The notes: generated from the sequence alone by a model not told the origin. Numbered from the stretch's first letter, positions 1 through 8,505 are shown. The stretch is DNA of 32,483 nucleotides from an uncultured Clostridia bacterium (GCA_944382715.1 CALWNC010000013.1:1-32483), one strand, 5' to 3'. Program-made: numbers and translations.

Positions 1-1
1 T

Positions 2-292
2 CTGGATAAAATTGTAGGGCTACTACTCACTGAGGGGGCTGGCGAGCAAATAAAAATTAAGCTTGACAATTTGTCTCTGACAACAGGAATAACAAGTCCG
101 TCGGCATATTTAATTGCTTCTCTTTACAATTTAGCAATTGATTTTGAAAATGACACCAAGCACAAAACTTCTCAGTTTTTACCTAGTTATTCAGCCTACC
201 AAAGCAAACCAAACACAGATATAATAACTCGCCACTACACCAAAGAAGAGCTCGCCGACCTTTATGACGACTTAGATAACATAGAAATTTAA
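2..292 (+). CDS. C-terminal part of an unrecognised element protein (5' end outside window)
   Basis: An open frame runs in from the left edge and stops at 290-292, giving about 96 C-terminal residues. An internal TTG at 71 is not needed, because the frame is open to the window edge. The visible part has a short hydrophobic helix-like stretch (SPSAYLIASLYNLAI) and an acidic tail (YTKEELADLYDDLDNIEI). I do not recognise the family. The layout of a proline- or serine-preceded helix and a basic-acidic tail recalls C-termini of replication-initiator-type proteins of Firmicutes elements, but that is only an impression. It lies just inside the tRNA-Tyr scar at 411-479, so it is probably the last gene of an integrated element that extends to the left. 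Confidence 0.6.
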   Translation: MDKIVGLLLTEGAGEQIKIKLDNLSLTTGITSPSAYLIASLYNLAIDFENDTKHKTSQFLPSYSAYQSKPNTDIITRHYTKEELADLYDDLDNIEI

Positions 293-359
293 GAATAAAA
301 TTTTTTAAAGTATGGTAAATGCTGATATTTTCAGCATTTAAGTACGAAAAAGTAGTTAA

Positions 360-385
360 AAGTTGTGTCAAAAAGTTGTGTCAAA
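360..385 (+). repeat. Perfect 13-bp tandem direct repeat next to the tRNA scar
   Basis: The 13-mer aagttgtgtcaaa occurs twice back to back (360-372 and 373-385), about 40 bases before the tRNA-Tyr fragment. Short direct repeats beside a tRNA attachment core are typical arm-type binding sites of tyrosine integrases. That role is inferred from position only. Confidence 0.6.
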
Positions 386-410
386 TCTATTGTAAATTTT
401 GTAAATTTCA

Positions 411-479
411 GGGAATAATTCTGGACTGTAAATCCGTCGACTTTCGTCTTCAGTGGTTCGAATCCACTTCTTCCCACCA
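411..479 (+). other. tRNA-Tyr 3' fragment, putative attachment-site scar
   Basis: Bases 421-479 hold the anticodon arm (loop CTGTAAA, anticodon GTA), a long type-II variable arm, a perfect 5-bp T-stem with a TTCGAAT loop, the acceptor 3' strand tcttccc, A73 and an encoded CCA. No D-arm is present: only 3 bases separate a gggaata (411-417, pairs 6 of 7 with the acceptor strand) from the anticodon stem, whose 5' side has one mismatch and one G-U pair. It cannot be a normal tRNA. Tyrosine integrases that target tRNA 3' ends rebuild the tRNA on one side and leave such a fragment on the other. The intact gene would then lie left of the window, with the element between. Confidence 0.75.
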
Positions 480-526
480 AAAAATCGTTGTTATTGTTGA
501 GTTTTCGACAATTACAGCGATTTTTT
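479..526 (+). terminator. Intrinsic terminator after the tRNA-Tyr fragment
   Basis: A 13-bp stem (479-491 with 514-526, one G-U pair) has an inner attgt/acaat pairing and ends in a T run. It starts on the last base of the encoded CCA, so it is probably the native terminator of the host tRNA-Tyr. This supports the host side lying to the right of the scar. Confidence 0.7.
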
Positions 527-531
527 ATTAG

Positions 532-876
532 CATTTTTTTCTAAATTTTTTTTTAATTTAATGAATAGTTACGCAGCTATACAAAAAGATAACATTAAAA
601 TTTTTACTCTTCATTATTCAATAAATTTGATGGTATAATTTTAACGATTCAAATCTTAGTTTGCTAAGTAAATACGCAATAATAAATGGTGATTTCTCAT
701 TTTAGATATTCATTAATTTTCTTGAATTTACAATGATTTACTTTATATACATTCATTTAAAACTTCTAATTATAGAAATTATCAAATGATTTAATTTTTT
801 ATACTATCAAACTCTAAACAAAATGAATTAGTTTTAATATTGAAAATTTTTATATTATTTAATTTTCTTATATATA
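532..876. other. AT-rich intergenic stretch, nothing recognised
   Basis: About 345 bases of very AT-rich sequence between the tRNA scar and the MATE-like gene. I see no convincing ORF, RNA gene or repeat here. It may contain integration debris. Confidence 0.5.
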
Positions 877-905
877 TTGAATGTAAAAAAATTTTATGTT
901 ATAGT
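877..905 (+). promoter_or_regulatory. Promoter of the MATE-like gene
   Basis: TTGAAT (877-882), 17-base spacer, TATAGT (900-905). The predicted start leaves a leader of about 14 bases with no Shine-Dalgarno sequence before the ATG at 926. Confidence 0.5.
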
Positions 906-925
906 TTTTTTATTAATTTTACATT

Positions 926-2134
926 ATGAAAAAATATATTAGCATTTCAATTACTCTTTGCATTTTCTCATCGGTTAATGCACTGACATACTTTATCTTG
1001 GGTTTGACTTTGGGTGATACTTCTTACTCAAATATTTTTTCTATTACATATTCATTTCAGTTTATTTCTATAATTCTAACTAGCATTTTTGCTTCAGCGT
1101 CAAACATTAGAGCTAACAAAGAAAATAACAAAAATTGTACGGATACTGGAATAGTTGTTGGAACTTTTACTGGAATTATAATCTTCGGACTAATTATACT
1201 TTTCATAAATAATTTCCTAAGCTTTATGAGTCTTGACACTGACAAATTCAAAACTCTTACAATAATGTTAGTTGTAGATATATTTTTCTCTTACATAGTG
1301 AATTTAGTTTCTGAGAAGTACTATTTTGTAAATAAAGATAAAATTGCAAATCTTTGTAGTATTGGTTTTATTTGCTTAAATCTAATCTCTATTACACTTG
1401 CATCTTTAATTACCAAAAATCAAACAGCCATAGCAATTATTAATCTAACATGTCTATTAATTTACTGTGCAATATGGTTAGTTTTGACCGTAAAAAAATT
1501 TAAATTTGACTTTAATATTGTTAAAAATTTTAAATACGAATCTACCTACATAATTAGTAATTTATTTATGTTCATAATTTACTTTTGGGGATATAAAAGA
1601 GCATTTGAATTTGAAGATAAATACATAATTGCATTAAACTTTGTAAATTTGATTACCGATCCTTTTTGGGACAGTCTTGAAGCTATTTCAAAAATTGCAA
1701 AAATCCAAATCTCCAAGGGTGAATTTAATCATAGGCTTTCAAAAAGAAATTCCTTGCTACTAACGCTATTTTATTGTTTTATAATTTGCCTACTATTTTT
1801 TGCATTATTTTCACTTTATAGCGTTTCTATCACTATTGCTCTAATATTTTTGGCCATTCAAATAGTGGATATGCTACTTTATGCCATAAAGGCCAATATA
1901 CAATCATTTTTACAGATTGAATTTTCTGCAACAAAGTGCACAGTTATAAACTTAGTTTGCAAGGTAATTAGAACATTGTTATCTCTCATTATTTTCAGTC
2001 CTTTTAACACAAATATTGGTCAAATTGTTGGAGGATTACTAAGTTATTTAATATTCTTAATATTTAAAAATATATATTTTTATACAGATAAAAATGGATT
2101 TCTGGTCAGAAAAGAACGCATTTGTAAAAATTAA
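926..2134 (+). CDS. Divergent MATE / flippase-like integral membrane protein
   Basis: 402 residues, strongly hydrophobic, with about ten to twelve predicted membrane segments spread over the whole length and a short basic C-terminus (VRKERICKN). The N-terminal block, with an NALTYFILGLTLGD segment followed by a helix and an ASASNIRANKENN loop, resembles the start of MATE-family (MOP superfamily) exporters. The family assignment is by overall character rather than a signature motif. MATE proteins export drugs or metabolites with Na+ or H+ antiport; related MOP members flip lipid-linked sugars. The start ATG has no visible ribosome-binding site, and codon use is extremely AT-rich. It is the first gene after the tRNA scar, so it could be host or leftover cargo. 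Confidence 0.6.
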   Translation: MKKYISISITLCIFSSVNALTYFILGLTLGDTSYSNIFSITYSFQFISIILTSIFASASNIRANKENNKNCTDTGIVVGTFTGIIIFGLIILFINNFLSFMSLDTDKFKTLTIMLVVDIFFSYIVNLVSEKYYFVNKDKIANLCSIGFICLNLISITLASLITKNQTAIAIINLTCLLIYCAIWLVLTVKKFKFDFNIVKNFKYESTYIISNLFMFIIYFWGYKRAFEFEDKYIIALNFVNLITDPFWDSLEAISKIAKIQISKGEFNHRLSKRNSLLLTLFYCFIICLLFFALFSLYSVSITIALIFLAIQIVDMLLYAIKANIQSFLQIEFSATKCTVINLVCKVIRTLLSLIIFSPFNTNIGQIVGGLLSYLIFLIFKNIYFYTDKNGFLVRKERICKN

Positions 2135-2198
2135 ACTAGCTAAATTTCACCACAACGGCTTATTATACATATTTTTATAAATTAAAAAAATTTTTATA

Positions 2199-2227
2199 TT
2201 GACATGACCCAATTTATGTGACATAAT
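2199..2227 (+). promoter_or_regulatory. Strong promoter of the 2255 gene
   Basis: TTGACA (2199-2204), 17-base spacer, CATAAT (2222-2227). It is followed by a leader with TTAGGAGA ahead of the ATG. Confidence 0.75.
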
Positions 2228-2254
2228 TAGTTTAGTTTAACTTAGGAGATAGAC

Positions 2255-3067
2255 ATGAAACAAAATATTGATACAACTCTTTTGGACGAAGCTCTTAAAG
2301 GGTTTTTGAATGATATAATGAAAAAATATAGTATGGAAAAATTTTCTATAAGACCAGCTCAAGCCGTTTTTTTAGATAAATATTTATCACTTTCATATAA
2401 TCATTTTGGAATAGATTATCCAGTTATTGAATATAAAGCAAATGATTATAAATCAAGTGAAAAAAGTATTGAAGACCAAAATATTCTTGAGTCACTCGTT
2501 AATTTTTGCAAAGGAAATGCAACTTTAAATGAACAAACTAGGAGAGAATTTTCAAAGCTTGCAACTTTAATTGATGTTGTTGATGATATGGATAAAATTA
2601 AAGATTATCTCTTTAAAATTTTGCCTGCCGAATATAATGCTCAGCTTGAAGATATGCGTACCAATTTTAAAGATGCAAGAAGAGAAGTAAAAAATTGCCA
2701 AGAATATTACAATCAACTTGAGCAAGACACAACTAACCATACATACAAAATTCCAGATAATAATATTACTAGACATCTTCCAATTATCCATCTAGTTGTA
2801 GAAGACCAAAAAAATTTTTATAAGCTTTTAGAAGATTCAAAAAATAGATTAGATAAGGCTCTAAATAATCTAAAAAAACTAGAAGATAAAGAAAGTTTTA
2901 TTCACAGTTTACTCAATTCAAATGAAGCTCTTAAAAATCATATTAATGAAGAAATTTCATCGTTTAAAACTTTAGGCGAACTATTAAAAGATTTGAATAA
3001 AATTAAAGAAGAATATAAAGAACTCGCAAGTTCGATTTCTCAAGATGGCAAAGAAAATCAAAAATAA
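2255..3067 (+). CDS. Unknown coiled-coil protein
   Basis: 270 residues, acidic and rich in Lys, Glu, Asp and Asn, with no signal peptide or membrane segment. Residues ~110-170 and ~185-265 have long heptad-like helices typical of coiled coils (for example EDMRTNFKDARREVKNCQEY and a repeated leucine pattern near the end). I do not recognise a family. It has its own strong promoter and a good ribosome-binding site, and the hairpin about 150 bases downstream suggests a single-gene transcript. A structural or scaffold role is possible, but nothing in the sequence shows it. Confidence 0.7.
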   Translation: MKQNIDTTLLDEALKGFLNDIMKKYSMEKFSIRPAQAVFLDKYLSLSYNHFGIDYPVIEYKANDYKSSEKSIEDQNILESLVNFCKGNATLNEQTRREFSKLATLIDVVDDMDKIKDYLFKILPAEYNAQLEDMRTNFKDARREVKNCQEYYNQLEQDTTNHTYKIPDNNITRHLPIIHLVVEDQKNFYKLLEDSKNRLDKALNNLKKLEDKESFIHSLLNSNEALKNHINEEISSFKTLGELLKDLNKIKEEYKELASSISQDGKENQK

Positions 3068-3220
3068 AAAGTTTGTTTTTTACAAAAAATTTTAATATAT
3101 AAATACAAATTTTTCTTACTACTAGATTTAAATCATATAATGAAATCAAAGATTATAAACATAACGCATTACGGGGAAATATAAAACCAAACTTTTTTTG
3201 ATTTAAATTTATAAAACTAA

Positions 3221-3252
3221 AAAAGCATTAGAAAGTTCTAATGCTTTTTTAT
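3221..3252 (+). terminator. Intrinsic terminator
   Basis: An 11-bp perfect stem (3221-3231 with 3238-3248), six-base loop aaagtt, then a T run. It most likely ends transcription of the 2255 gene. The A run on the other side could make it bidirectional. Confidence 0.75.
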
Positions 3253-3345
3253 AAAAATTTTATTTCATTACATTAACTTAGTATAATCGAAAATTCTAAT
3301 TATAAAAACAAATCATAAAAAGATTGTGCTGTACTTAAATTTTGT

Positions 3346-3374
3346 TTGATTATTTCAAATTTGTGACTTATAAT
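3346..3374 (+). promoter_or_regulatory. Promoter of the nucleoside phosphorylase gene
   Basis: TTGATT (3346-3351), 17-base spacer, perfect TATAAT (3369-3374), about 27 bases before the ATG at 3402. This places the start of transcription inside the longer open frame and rules out the earlier in-frame start. Confidence 0.75.
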
Positions 3375-3401
3375 ACATATATATTTTTGTTGGAGAGTTA
3401 T

Positions 3402-4175
3402 ATGATTTTAACTGAATTTGATAATAACAAACTTGCAATGTTTAATGCTACGGACTTTCAAAAAAAACGCAAAGATTTTCCAGAAATAGTTGTTGGATTT
3501 TTTCATCATGATTTAATTAGTGAATTTGTAAAACTATATAAACCTAAGCAAATTGCTAAAATTAATAGTTGTACAAAGGATTTTGAAATTTACTTAGTAA
3601 ACATAGATGGCACAGAGATTGCAGTCACCCAAGCCCCACTTGGTGCACCATATTGCGTTTCAATTTTTGAAGAAATTGTCGCACTCGGTGCAAAAAAGAT
3701 TATACTTTGTGGTAGCTGTGGTTGTTTGGATAGCTCCATTGCCGACTATTCAATAATAATTCCTACAAGTGCAATCCGTGATGAAGGTACAAGTTATCAC
3801 TATGCACCTGAAAGTGATGAAATTGAACTCGATAAAAATATAATTTTAAGTTTTGAAAAAACTCTCTCTAAGCTTAAAATTCCATATTTTAAAGGCAAAA
3901 CTTGGACAACCGATGCACTTTATAGAGAAACTTCTGAAAAGGTCGCAAAAAGGAAATCTCAAGGTGCAATAGTTGTAGATATGGAATGCTCCGCAATGGC
4001 TGCTTTTGCATCTTTTAGGGACATTGAGTTTGGTCAAATCTTCTACGGAGCAGATGACTTAAGTCAAGAAAAATATGATGTAAGAAGTTTAATTGATGGG
4101 GAAATATCTAAACAAGCTAAAATAATTCCTGTTACTTTGAAATGCGCTCAGCAACTATCAACAAATAATAGCTAA
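3402..4175 (+). CDS. Nucleoside phosphorylase (purine/uridine phosphorylase family)
   Basis: 257 residues from the ATG at 3402, chosen because TTGGAGAG precedes it and the promoter lies just upstream; the frame is open 60 bases further. It has the PNP/UDP phosphorylase layout: a beta strand VVGFF at the N-terminus, a substrate region with APLGAPYCVSIFEEIVALGA, a GSCGCL segment in place of the family's glycine-rich turn, RDEGTSYHY, and the purine- and ribose-binding signature VVDMECSAMAAFA with its catalytic Met-Glu pair. The enzyme splits nucleosides with phosphate into base and ribose-1-phosphate in salvage. Uridine phosphorylase is the closest guess; the exact base preference cannot be read here. 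The next gene is an aminopeptidase, so the context is general salvage. Confidence 0.85.
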   Translation: MILTEFDNNKLAMFNATDFQKKRKDFPEIVVGFFHHDLISEFVKLYKPKQIAKINSCTKDFEIYLVNIDGTEIAVTQAPLGAPYCVSIFEEIVALGAKKIILCGSCGCLDSSIADYSIIIPTSAIRDEGTSYHYAPESDEIELDKNIILSFEKTLSKLKIPYFKGKTWTTDALYRETSEKVAKRKSQGAIVVDMECSAMAAFASFRDIEFGQIFYGADDLSQEKYDVRSLIDGEISKQAKIIPVTLKCAQQLSTNNS

Positions 4176-4268
4176 AATATAAAGCCATGCTAGTTATACA
4201 AATACGTTTAGATTTAAGAATGTATAATAAATAGGTTTTTTAAAAAAATAAATTAGAAAGGAGTTTTT

Positions 4269-5633
4269 ATGGAAAAGAATTTATGGCAAAATTATTCAGA
4301 TGAAGAAAAAAAATCTGTCTTTGAATTTAGTGACGAATATAGAGAATTTATTTCACAGTGTAAAACTGAAAGAGAATGTGTGAAATTCGCCGTTGAAGAA
4401 GCTGAAAAAAGAGGTTTTAAATCTCTTGATTATCTTATAAAAAATAATATTAAATTAAATCCCGGTGATAAAGTCTATTCGGTAAATATGAATAAGGCAA
4501 TAGCACTTTTTGTCATAGGTAAAAAGCCTATTGAAAATGGTCTACAAATTGTAGGTGCTCACATTGACTCTCCAAGATTGGATCTTAAACAAAATCCGCT
4601 TTATGAATCACAAGGATTTTGTATGTTAGACACTCACTATTATGGTGGTATAAAAAAATATCAATGGACTGCACTTCCACTAGCTTTGCATGGAGTTATT
4701 TGTAAGAAAGATGGTTCAACTATTAATATTGTATATGGAGAGGGAGATGACCCAGTACTTGGAATCTCTGACCTTTTACCACATTTAGACAAAAAAGACG
4801 ATAAAAAAGATTTCAATGGTGAAGATTTAAACCTTTTAGCAAGTAACACTCCTGAAAAATCAGTTGAAAAAGATAAATTTAAAACTTTCGTCATAAATTT
4901 ATTAAAGGAGAAAGACATATCTGAACAGGACTTTTTATCGGCAGAACTTGAAGTCGTTCCATCGGGTAGAGCTAAAAATTACGGCTTAGATAACAGTATG
5001 ATAATGGCATACGGACAAGATGATAAAGTTTGTGCATACACTGGTTTAAGGGCACTTTTTAGCACTGAAAATCCTGAGTATACTTGTGTTAACCTTCTCG
5101 TTGACAAAGAAGAAATTGGAAGCGTTGGTGCTACTGGTATGCACAGCAAATTCTTTGAAAATTCTCTTGCAGAAATAATGAATTTATGTGGACAGTATAA
5201 TGAATTATCTCTTAGAAGAGCACTGCAAAGGTCAAATACTCTGTCTAGTGATGTTACTGCCGCTGTTGACCCTAATTTCTCTACACCATTTAATGTTGAA
5301 ACTGATGCTCACTTTGCAAGAGGAATAAGTTTTAACAAATTTACTGGTCATCGTGGTAAATATGATGCTAATGACGCAAATCCAGAATTTATTGCAAAAC
5401 TTAGAAAATGTCTTGACGAAGCAAAGGTTGGTTATCAAATGACAGAAATGGGAAAAGTTGACCAAGGTGGTGGTGGTACAATTGCATATATAATGGCAAA
5501 TTATGGTATGAATGTTATAGATGCAGGTGTTCCAGTATTAAACATGCACGCTCCTTGGGAACTTACTAGTAAAGCCGATATTTATGAAGCTTACAAGTGT
5601 TATCGTGCCTTTTATAATTTAGGTGAAAACTAA
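4269..5633 (+). CDS. M18 family aminopeptidase
   Basis: 454 residues, normal length for the bacterial M18 (aspartyl-aminopeptidase-like) family, which removes N-terminal residues from peptides with a two-metal zinc site in the cytoplasm. Metal and catalytic motifs are in order: GAHIDSPRLDLK (His and Asp), a GQDDKVCAYTGL block (bridging Asp), VDKEEIGSVGATG (catalytic Glu pair), ETDAHFARG, and LNMHAPWELTSKAD near the C-terminus (last His ligand). The acidic 170-230 stretch, with DKKDDKKD, is the expected variable insert. The start has a very strong GAAAGGAG site 7 bases ahead. It sits 93 bases after the nucleoside phosphorylase with no clear terminator between, so the two may be co-transcribed. 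Confidence 0.9.
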   Translation: MEKNLWQNYSDEEKKSVFEFSDEYREFISQCKTERECVKFAVEEAEKRGFKSLDYLIKNNIKLNPGDKVYSVNMNKAIALFVIGKKPIENGLQIVGAHIDSPRLDLKQNPLYESQGFCMLDTHYYGGIKKYQWTALPLALHGVICKKDGSTINIVYGEGDDPVLGISDLLPHLDKKDDKKDFNGEDLNLLASNTPEKSVEKDKFKTFVINLLKEKDISEQDFLSAELEVVPSGRAKNYGLDNSMIMAYGQDDKVCAYTGLRALFSTENPEYTCVNLLVDKEEIGSVGATGMHSKFFENSLAEIMNLCGQYNELSLRRALQRSNTLSSDVTAAVDPNFSTPFNVETDAHFARGISFNKFTGHRGKYDANDANPEFIAKLRKCLDEAKVGYQMTEMGKVDQGGGGTIAYIMANYGMNVIDAGVPVLNMHAPWELTSKADIYEAYKCYRAFYNLGEN

Positions 5634-5844
5634 AATCTGTAGAATTACCATCAATTTAAGCATTTACAATTTTAATTTTTTTAACCTTTTTATGTTAAGC
5701 ATATAAAAAATGTCAATTACAAAACAGTTTTAATCTTTTTTTTAAACTAGTTTAGATACAAATAAATTAGTCTTAATAAAAATTGTTAAGATTAAAAAAA
5801 TAATGAGATAATTAAAAATATAATCAAATATTAGGAGAACAAAA

Positions 5845-6330
5845 ATGAAAGTTTGTCATACAGAAGCAATGAAACTAATTAAGGAATATGAAGAACAAAA
5901 GAGAAATTTAATTCTAACTGAAAATAGAGACAGTATTATTTCATATAAAGAAACAGAAAAGAAAATATCAAACAACTATAATTACGAAAATATTAGAAAA
6001 GAAATTCAACAACTTGACGAGAAAATTAGAAAAATAAAAACCATACTTGCAATCGCAAACTGCTCAGTAAAAATAGATGAATTTAACATTACAATTGGTG
6101 AAGCATTAGTAATGCTAGCACAACTTCAAAACGAAAAAAATCAAATAGAATTTTTAGCATCAAGAACTCAACTTGCTCGTAGAATCACTCCAAATGGTGT
6201 TCTTGAATATACTGAGTGCAACTATGATGTTAAAAAGGCAGAAGAAGATTGTATTAAACTTAGAAGTAAGATTGCCAGTTTACAAATTGCAATTGATAGA
6301 GCAAATTTAACTAACTTTGTAGAGATGTAA
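5845..6330 (+). CDS. Unknown coiled-coil protein, possibly DIP1984/DUF6847-like
   Basis: 161 residues, charged, with helical coiled-coil character from about residue 7 to 65 and again from 85 to 155. The middle block ITIGEALVMLAQLQNEK followed later by LRSKIASLQIAIDRANLT resembles the layout of the DIP1984 (septicolysin) / DUF6847 group, whose function is unknown. I am not sure of that match. A good ribosome-binding site (TTAGGAGA) precedes the ATG. No signal peptide or membrane segment. It stands alone between the aminopeptidase and the dapA upstream region. Confidence 0.7.
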   Translation: MKVCHTEAMKLIKEYEEQKRNLILTENRDSIISYKETEKKISNNYNYENIRKEIQQLDEKIRKIKTILAIANCSVKIDEFNITIGEALVMLAQLQNEKNQIEFLASRTQLARRITPNGVLEYTECNYDVKKAEEDCIKLRSKIASLQIAIDRANLTNFVEM

Positions 6331-6340
6331 TATCTTTCTG

Positions 6341-6514
6341 CGATAGAAAAACAGCATACTTTTAAATATGGACTGTAAATCCATCAAATCGGTTAATTGT
6401 TTTAATTTGTTATAGATTTGGAGTTTTGTGAGTTATATTTTTATCAGTTATTGTTTTATTGTTAGATATGGCTTTTGATTCAAGTATCAATTTTTGTATG
6501 TCCTTTTTCTATCG
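6341..6514 (+). ncRNA. Candidate structured RNA or leader domain upstream of dapA
   Basis: An 11-bp perfect inverted repeat (cgatagaaaaa at 6341-6351, tttttctatcg at 6504-6514) would close a domain of about 174 bases. Inside are a perfect 5-bp hairpin with loop ctgtaaa (6368-6384, identical to a tRNA-Tyr anticodon arm over 13 bases) and a small ttgat/atcaa hairpin. A terminator follows at 6523-6559. It does not show the conserved elements of the lysine riboswitch or a T-box. It could be a small RNA, an unknown leader or chance pairing in AT-rich DNA. Confidence 0.3.
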
Positions 6515-6522
6515 GAAAACTT

Positions 6523-6559
6523 AAGGCGGAGGAAGTTCAGTTTCAATCCGTCTTTTTTT
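6523..6559 (+). terminator. Intrinsic terminator between the 5845 gene and dapA
   Basis: An 8-bp stem (6523-6530 with 6547-6554, one G-U pair), 16-base loop, then a run of T. It stands just before the dapA promoter, so it ends the upstream transcript or the candidate RNA. Confidence 0.6.
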
Positions 6560-6570
6560 ATATAGAAAAT

Positions 6571-6599
6571 TTGTGTCAAAATCTGAATCTTTTCATAAT
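6571..6599 (+). promoter_or_regulatory. Promoter of dapA-ddh, nearly leaderless
   Basis: TTGTGT (6571-6576), 17-base spacer, CATAAT (6594-6599), then only 8 bases to the dapA ATG. No ribosome-binding site is present, so the mRNA would start at or 1-2 bases before the ATG. Confidence 0.55.
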
Positions 6600-6607
6600 C
6601 TAAAATT

Positions 6608-7495
6608 ATGGAGAGAACTATATTATTTGAAGGAAGCGGTGTAGCACTTGTAACGCCATTTAATAAAAAAGGAGAGATAAATTATTACTCACTTAAAAGG
6701 TTAATTGAGTTCCAAATTGCCAGTGGTACAAAATCTCTAATAATTTTAGGCACAACTGGGGAAGGTTCTACTATTTCTATGCTAGAAAGAGAAAAAATTA
6801 TCAAGTTTTGTGTTTGCCTTGTAAGTAAAAGAATTCCCGTCATCATAGGCTGTGGCTCAAATTCAACAGATACTGCAATTAATTTAACAATTCAAGCAAA
6901 AGAACTTGGTGCAGATGGAGCTTTAATCGTAACACCTTACTATAATAAGTGTAATCAAGATGGGCTATATGAGCATTACAAGAAAATTGCAAATCAGTCA
7001 AAATTTCCAATTATTATCTACAATGTTCCATCTCGAACTGGCGTTAATATCTTGCCTGAAACAGTTTTAAAGTTAAGCAAAATCAAATACATATCTGGAA
7101 TAAAAGAGGCTAGTGGTAACATTAATCAAATCTCTAAGTTACTTAATATTCTGCCTGCTGATTTCCCCGTTTATTCTGGTGATGACGGCTTAACATTTCC
7201 TCTTATGTGTCTAGGAGCTATGGGTGTAATTTCTGTAACTGCTAATATCTATCCAAGTTTAATTGGCTCTCTCTGTGTAAGTTCGCTAAAAAAAGACTAC
7301 TCAAATGCTGAAAGATTACATCATTATCTATTTGATATTAATCAAGCACTATTTTTAGATGTTAATCCTATTTGCATTAAGTTTTTTATGAACTTACTTG
7401 GATTTGATGTGGGGGAAACTAGACTACCTCTTACAAAACCAAACAATGAAATTATAAAAAAATTAAAGGAGATGAAGAGTAAGTATGAAAATTAA
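6608..7495 (+). CDS. dapA: 4-hydroxy-tetrahydrodipicolinate synthase DapA
   Basis: 295 residues, the standard length. It condenses pyruvate with aspartate semialdehyde, the first committed step to diaminopimelate and lysine, in the cytoplasm. Family motifs are all present: GSGVALVTPFN at the N-terminus, GTTGEGST (threonine pair that relays the proton), VTPYYNK, YNVPSRTG (active-site Tyr and Arg) and GIKEASG with the Schiff-base lysine. The ATG has no Shine-Dalgarno site and sits 8 bases after a -10 box, so translation is probably leaderless. The 3' end overlaps ddh by 11 bases, and the ddh ribosome-binding site lies inside dapA, so the two are coupled. No lysine-riboswitch signature is visible upstream. 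Confidence 0.95.
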   Translation: MERTILFEGSGVALVTPFNKKGEINYYSLKRLIEFQIASGTKSLIILGTTGEGSTISMLEREKIIKFCVCLVSKRIPVIIGCGSNSTDTAINLTIQAKELGADGALIVTPYYNKCNQDGLYEHYKKIANQSKFPIIIYNVPSRTGVNILPETVLKLSKIKYISGIKEASGNINQISKLLNILPADFPVYSGDDGLTFPLMCLGAMGVISVTANIYPSLIGSLCVSSLKKDYSNAERLHHYLFDINQALFLDVNPICIKFFMNLLGFDVGETRLPLTKPNNEIIKKLKEMKSKYEN

Positions 7496-8441
7496 TATTG
7501 GTATTGTCGGATATGGAAATTTAGGTAAGGCTGTGGAAAAAACTGTTCTTGCAAATAAAGATTTTAATCTTGTTGCAATATTTTCTAGAAGAACAGTAGT
7601 ATCAAGTTTTAATACAACAGTTGAGCCATATGAAAATTTTAAAGAATACAGTTCAAAAATTGATGTTATGATGCTTTGTGGTGGTTCAAAATCCGATTTG
7701 GAAATTCAAACACCAGAAGTGCTTGAATACTTTGATTGTATAAATACATTTGATACCCATGCCAAAATTACCAGCGAATATGAAAAACTCGGTGAACTTG
7801 CAAAAAATACCAATCATAGACTTATTATGTCTTGTGGTTGGGATCCAGGAATTTTTAGTATAATTCGTGCAATGTTTAAATCTATTGGTGGCAATGAACC
7901 AATTACCTTTTGGGGAAAGGGTGTTAGTATGGGACATAGCGATGCAATTAGAAGAGTAAAAGGTGTAATTGATGGTGTTCAATTTACAGTCCCTAATAAA
8001 GAAGCCATCAAGCTTGCAAAACAAGGTTCTCTTTCTCAAGATATTCCATTACATTTTAGAGAGTGCTATGTAGTTTCTAAAAAGGAAGATGAAAAATCAG
8101 TAGAAGAGCAAATTAAAAAAATACCTAATTACTTTAAAGGTCAACCAACAACCGTAAATTTTGTAAGTCAAACTCAACTTCAAAAACTCAAAGAAAAACT
8201 CTATCACAAAGGAGAAGTTATTGAAAGCTTTAGTAATGCCTGTGGTAGTAAATTTCAAATGAGTTTTGCAGTTTCCATGGATTCAAATCCTGAATTTACT
8301 GCAAGTATTATGTCTGCTTATATATATGCCATTTGTAATTTAAAAGAAAATAGTATGACTGGAAGCTTTACTAATTTAGATATTCCTGTTAGCTATCTGT
8401 TCAAAAGTTCAGATAAAAAATCTCTACTTTCTCTTTGTTAA
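7485..8441 (+). CDS. ddh: meso-diaminopimelate dehydrogenase
   Basis: 318 residues. It converts L-tetrahydrodipicolinate, ammonia and NADPH directly to meso-diaminopimelate, bypassing the succinylase, acetylase and aminotransferase steps. The N-terminal Rossmann fold has GYGNLGKAVEKTV, and the family features MLCGGSKSD, the INTFDTHAKI segment, SCGWDPGIFS and SMGHSDAIRRVKGV are present. It overlaps dapA by 11 bases with AAAGGAGA about 12 bases ahead, a translationally coupled two-gene operon closed by the terminator at 8506-8542. The pairing says this organism makes meso-DAP for peptidoglycan and lysine by the dehydrogenase route. dapB and lysA are not in the window. Confidence 0.92.
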   Translation: MKINIGIVGYGNLGKAVEKTVLANKDFNLVAIFSRRTVVSSFNTTVEPYENFKEYSSKIDVMMLCGGSKSDLEIQTPEVLEYFDCINTFDTHAKITSEYEKLGELAKNTNHRLIMSCGWDPGIFSIIRAMFKSIGGNEPITFWGKGVSMGHSDAIRRVKGVIDGVQFTVPNKEAIKLAKQGSLSQDIPLHFRECYVVSKKEDEKSVEEQIKKIPNYFKGQPTTVNFVSQTQLQKLKEKLYHKGEVIESFSNACGSKFQMSFAVSMDSNPEFTASIMSAYIYAICNLKENSMTGSFTNLDIPVSYLFKSSDKKSLLSLC

Positions 8442-8505
8442 ATGGCACGCTTTTTACACATTTAATTTTCAAATTGTTTTAACAAAAATCAAAATTCATA
8501 AAAAC

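Noticed and set aside
6368..6384. tRNA-Tyr gene upstream of dapA
   Set aside because: Only the anticodon arm is present; no D-arm, T-arm or acceptor stem, so it is not a functional tRNA.
6331..6607. Lysine riboswitch or T-box before dapA
   Set aside because: I cannot find the conserved lysine riboswitch or T-box sequence, and the promoter lies only 8 bases before the ATG.
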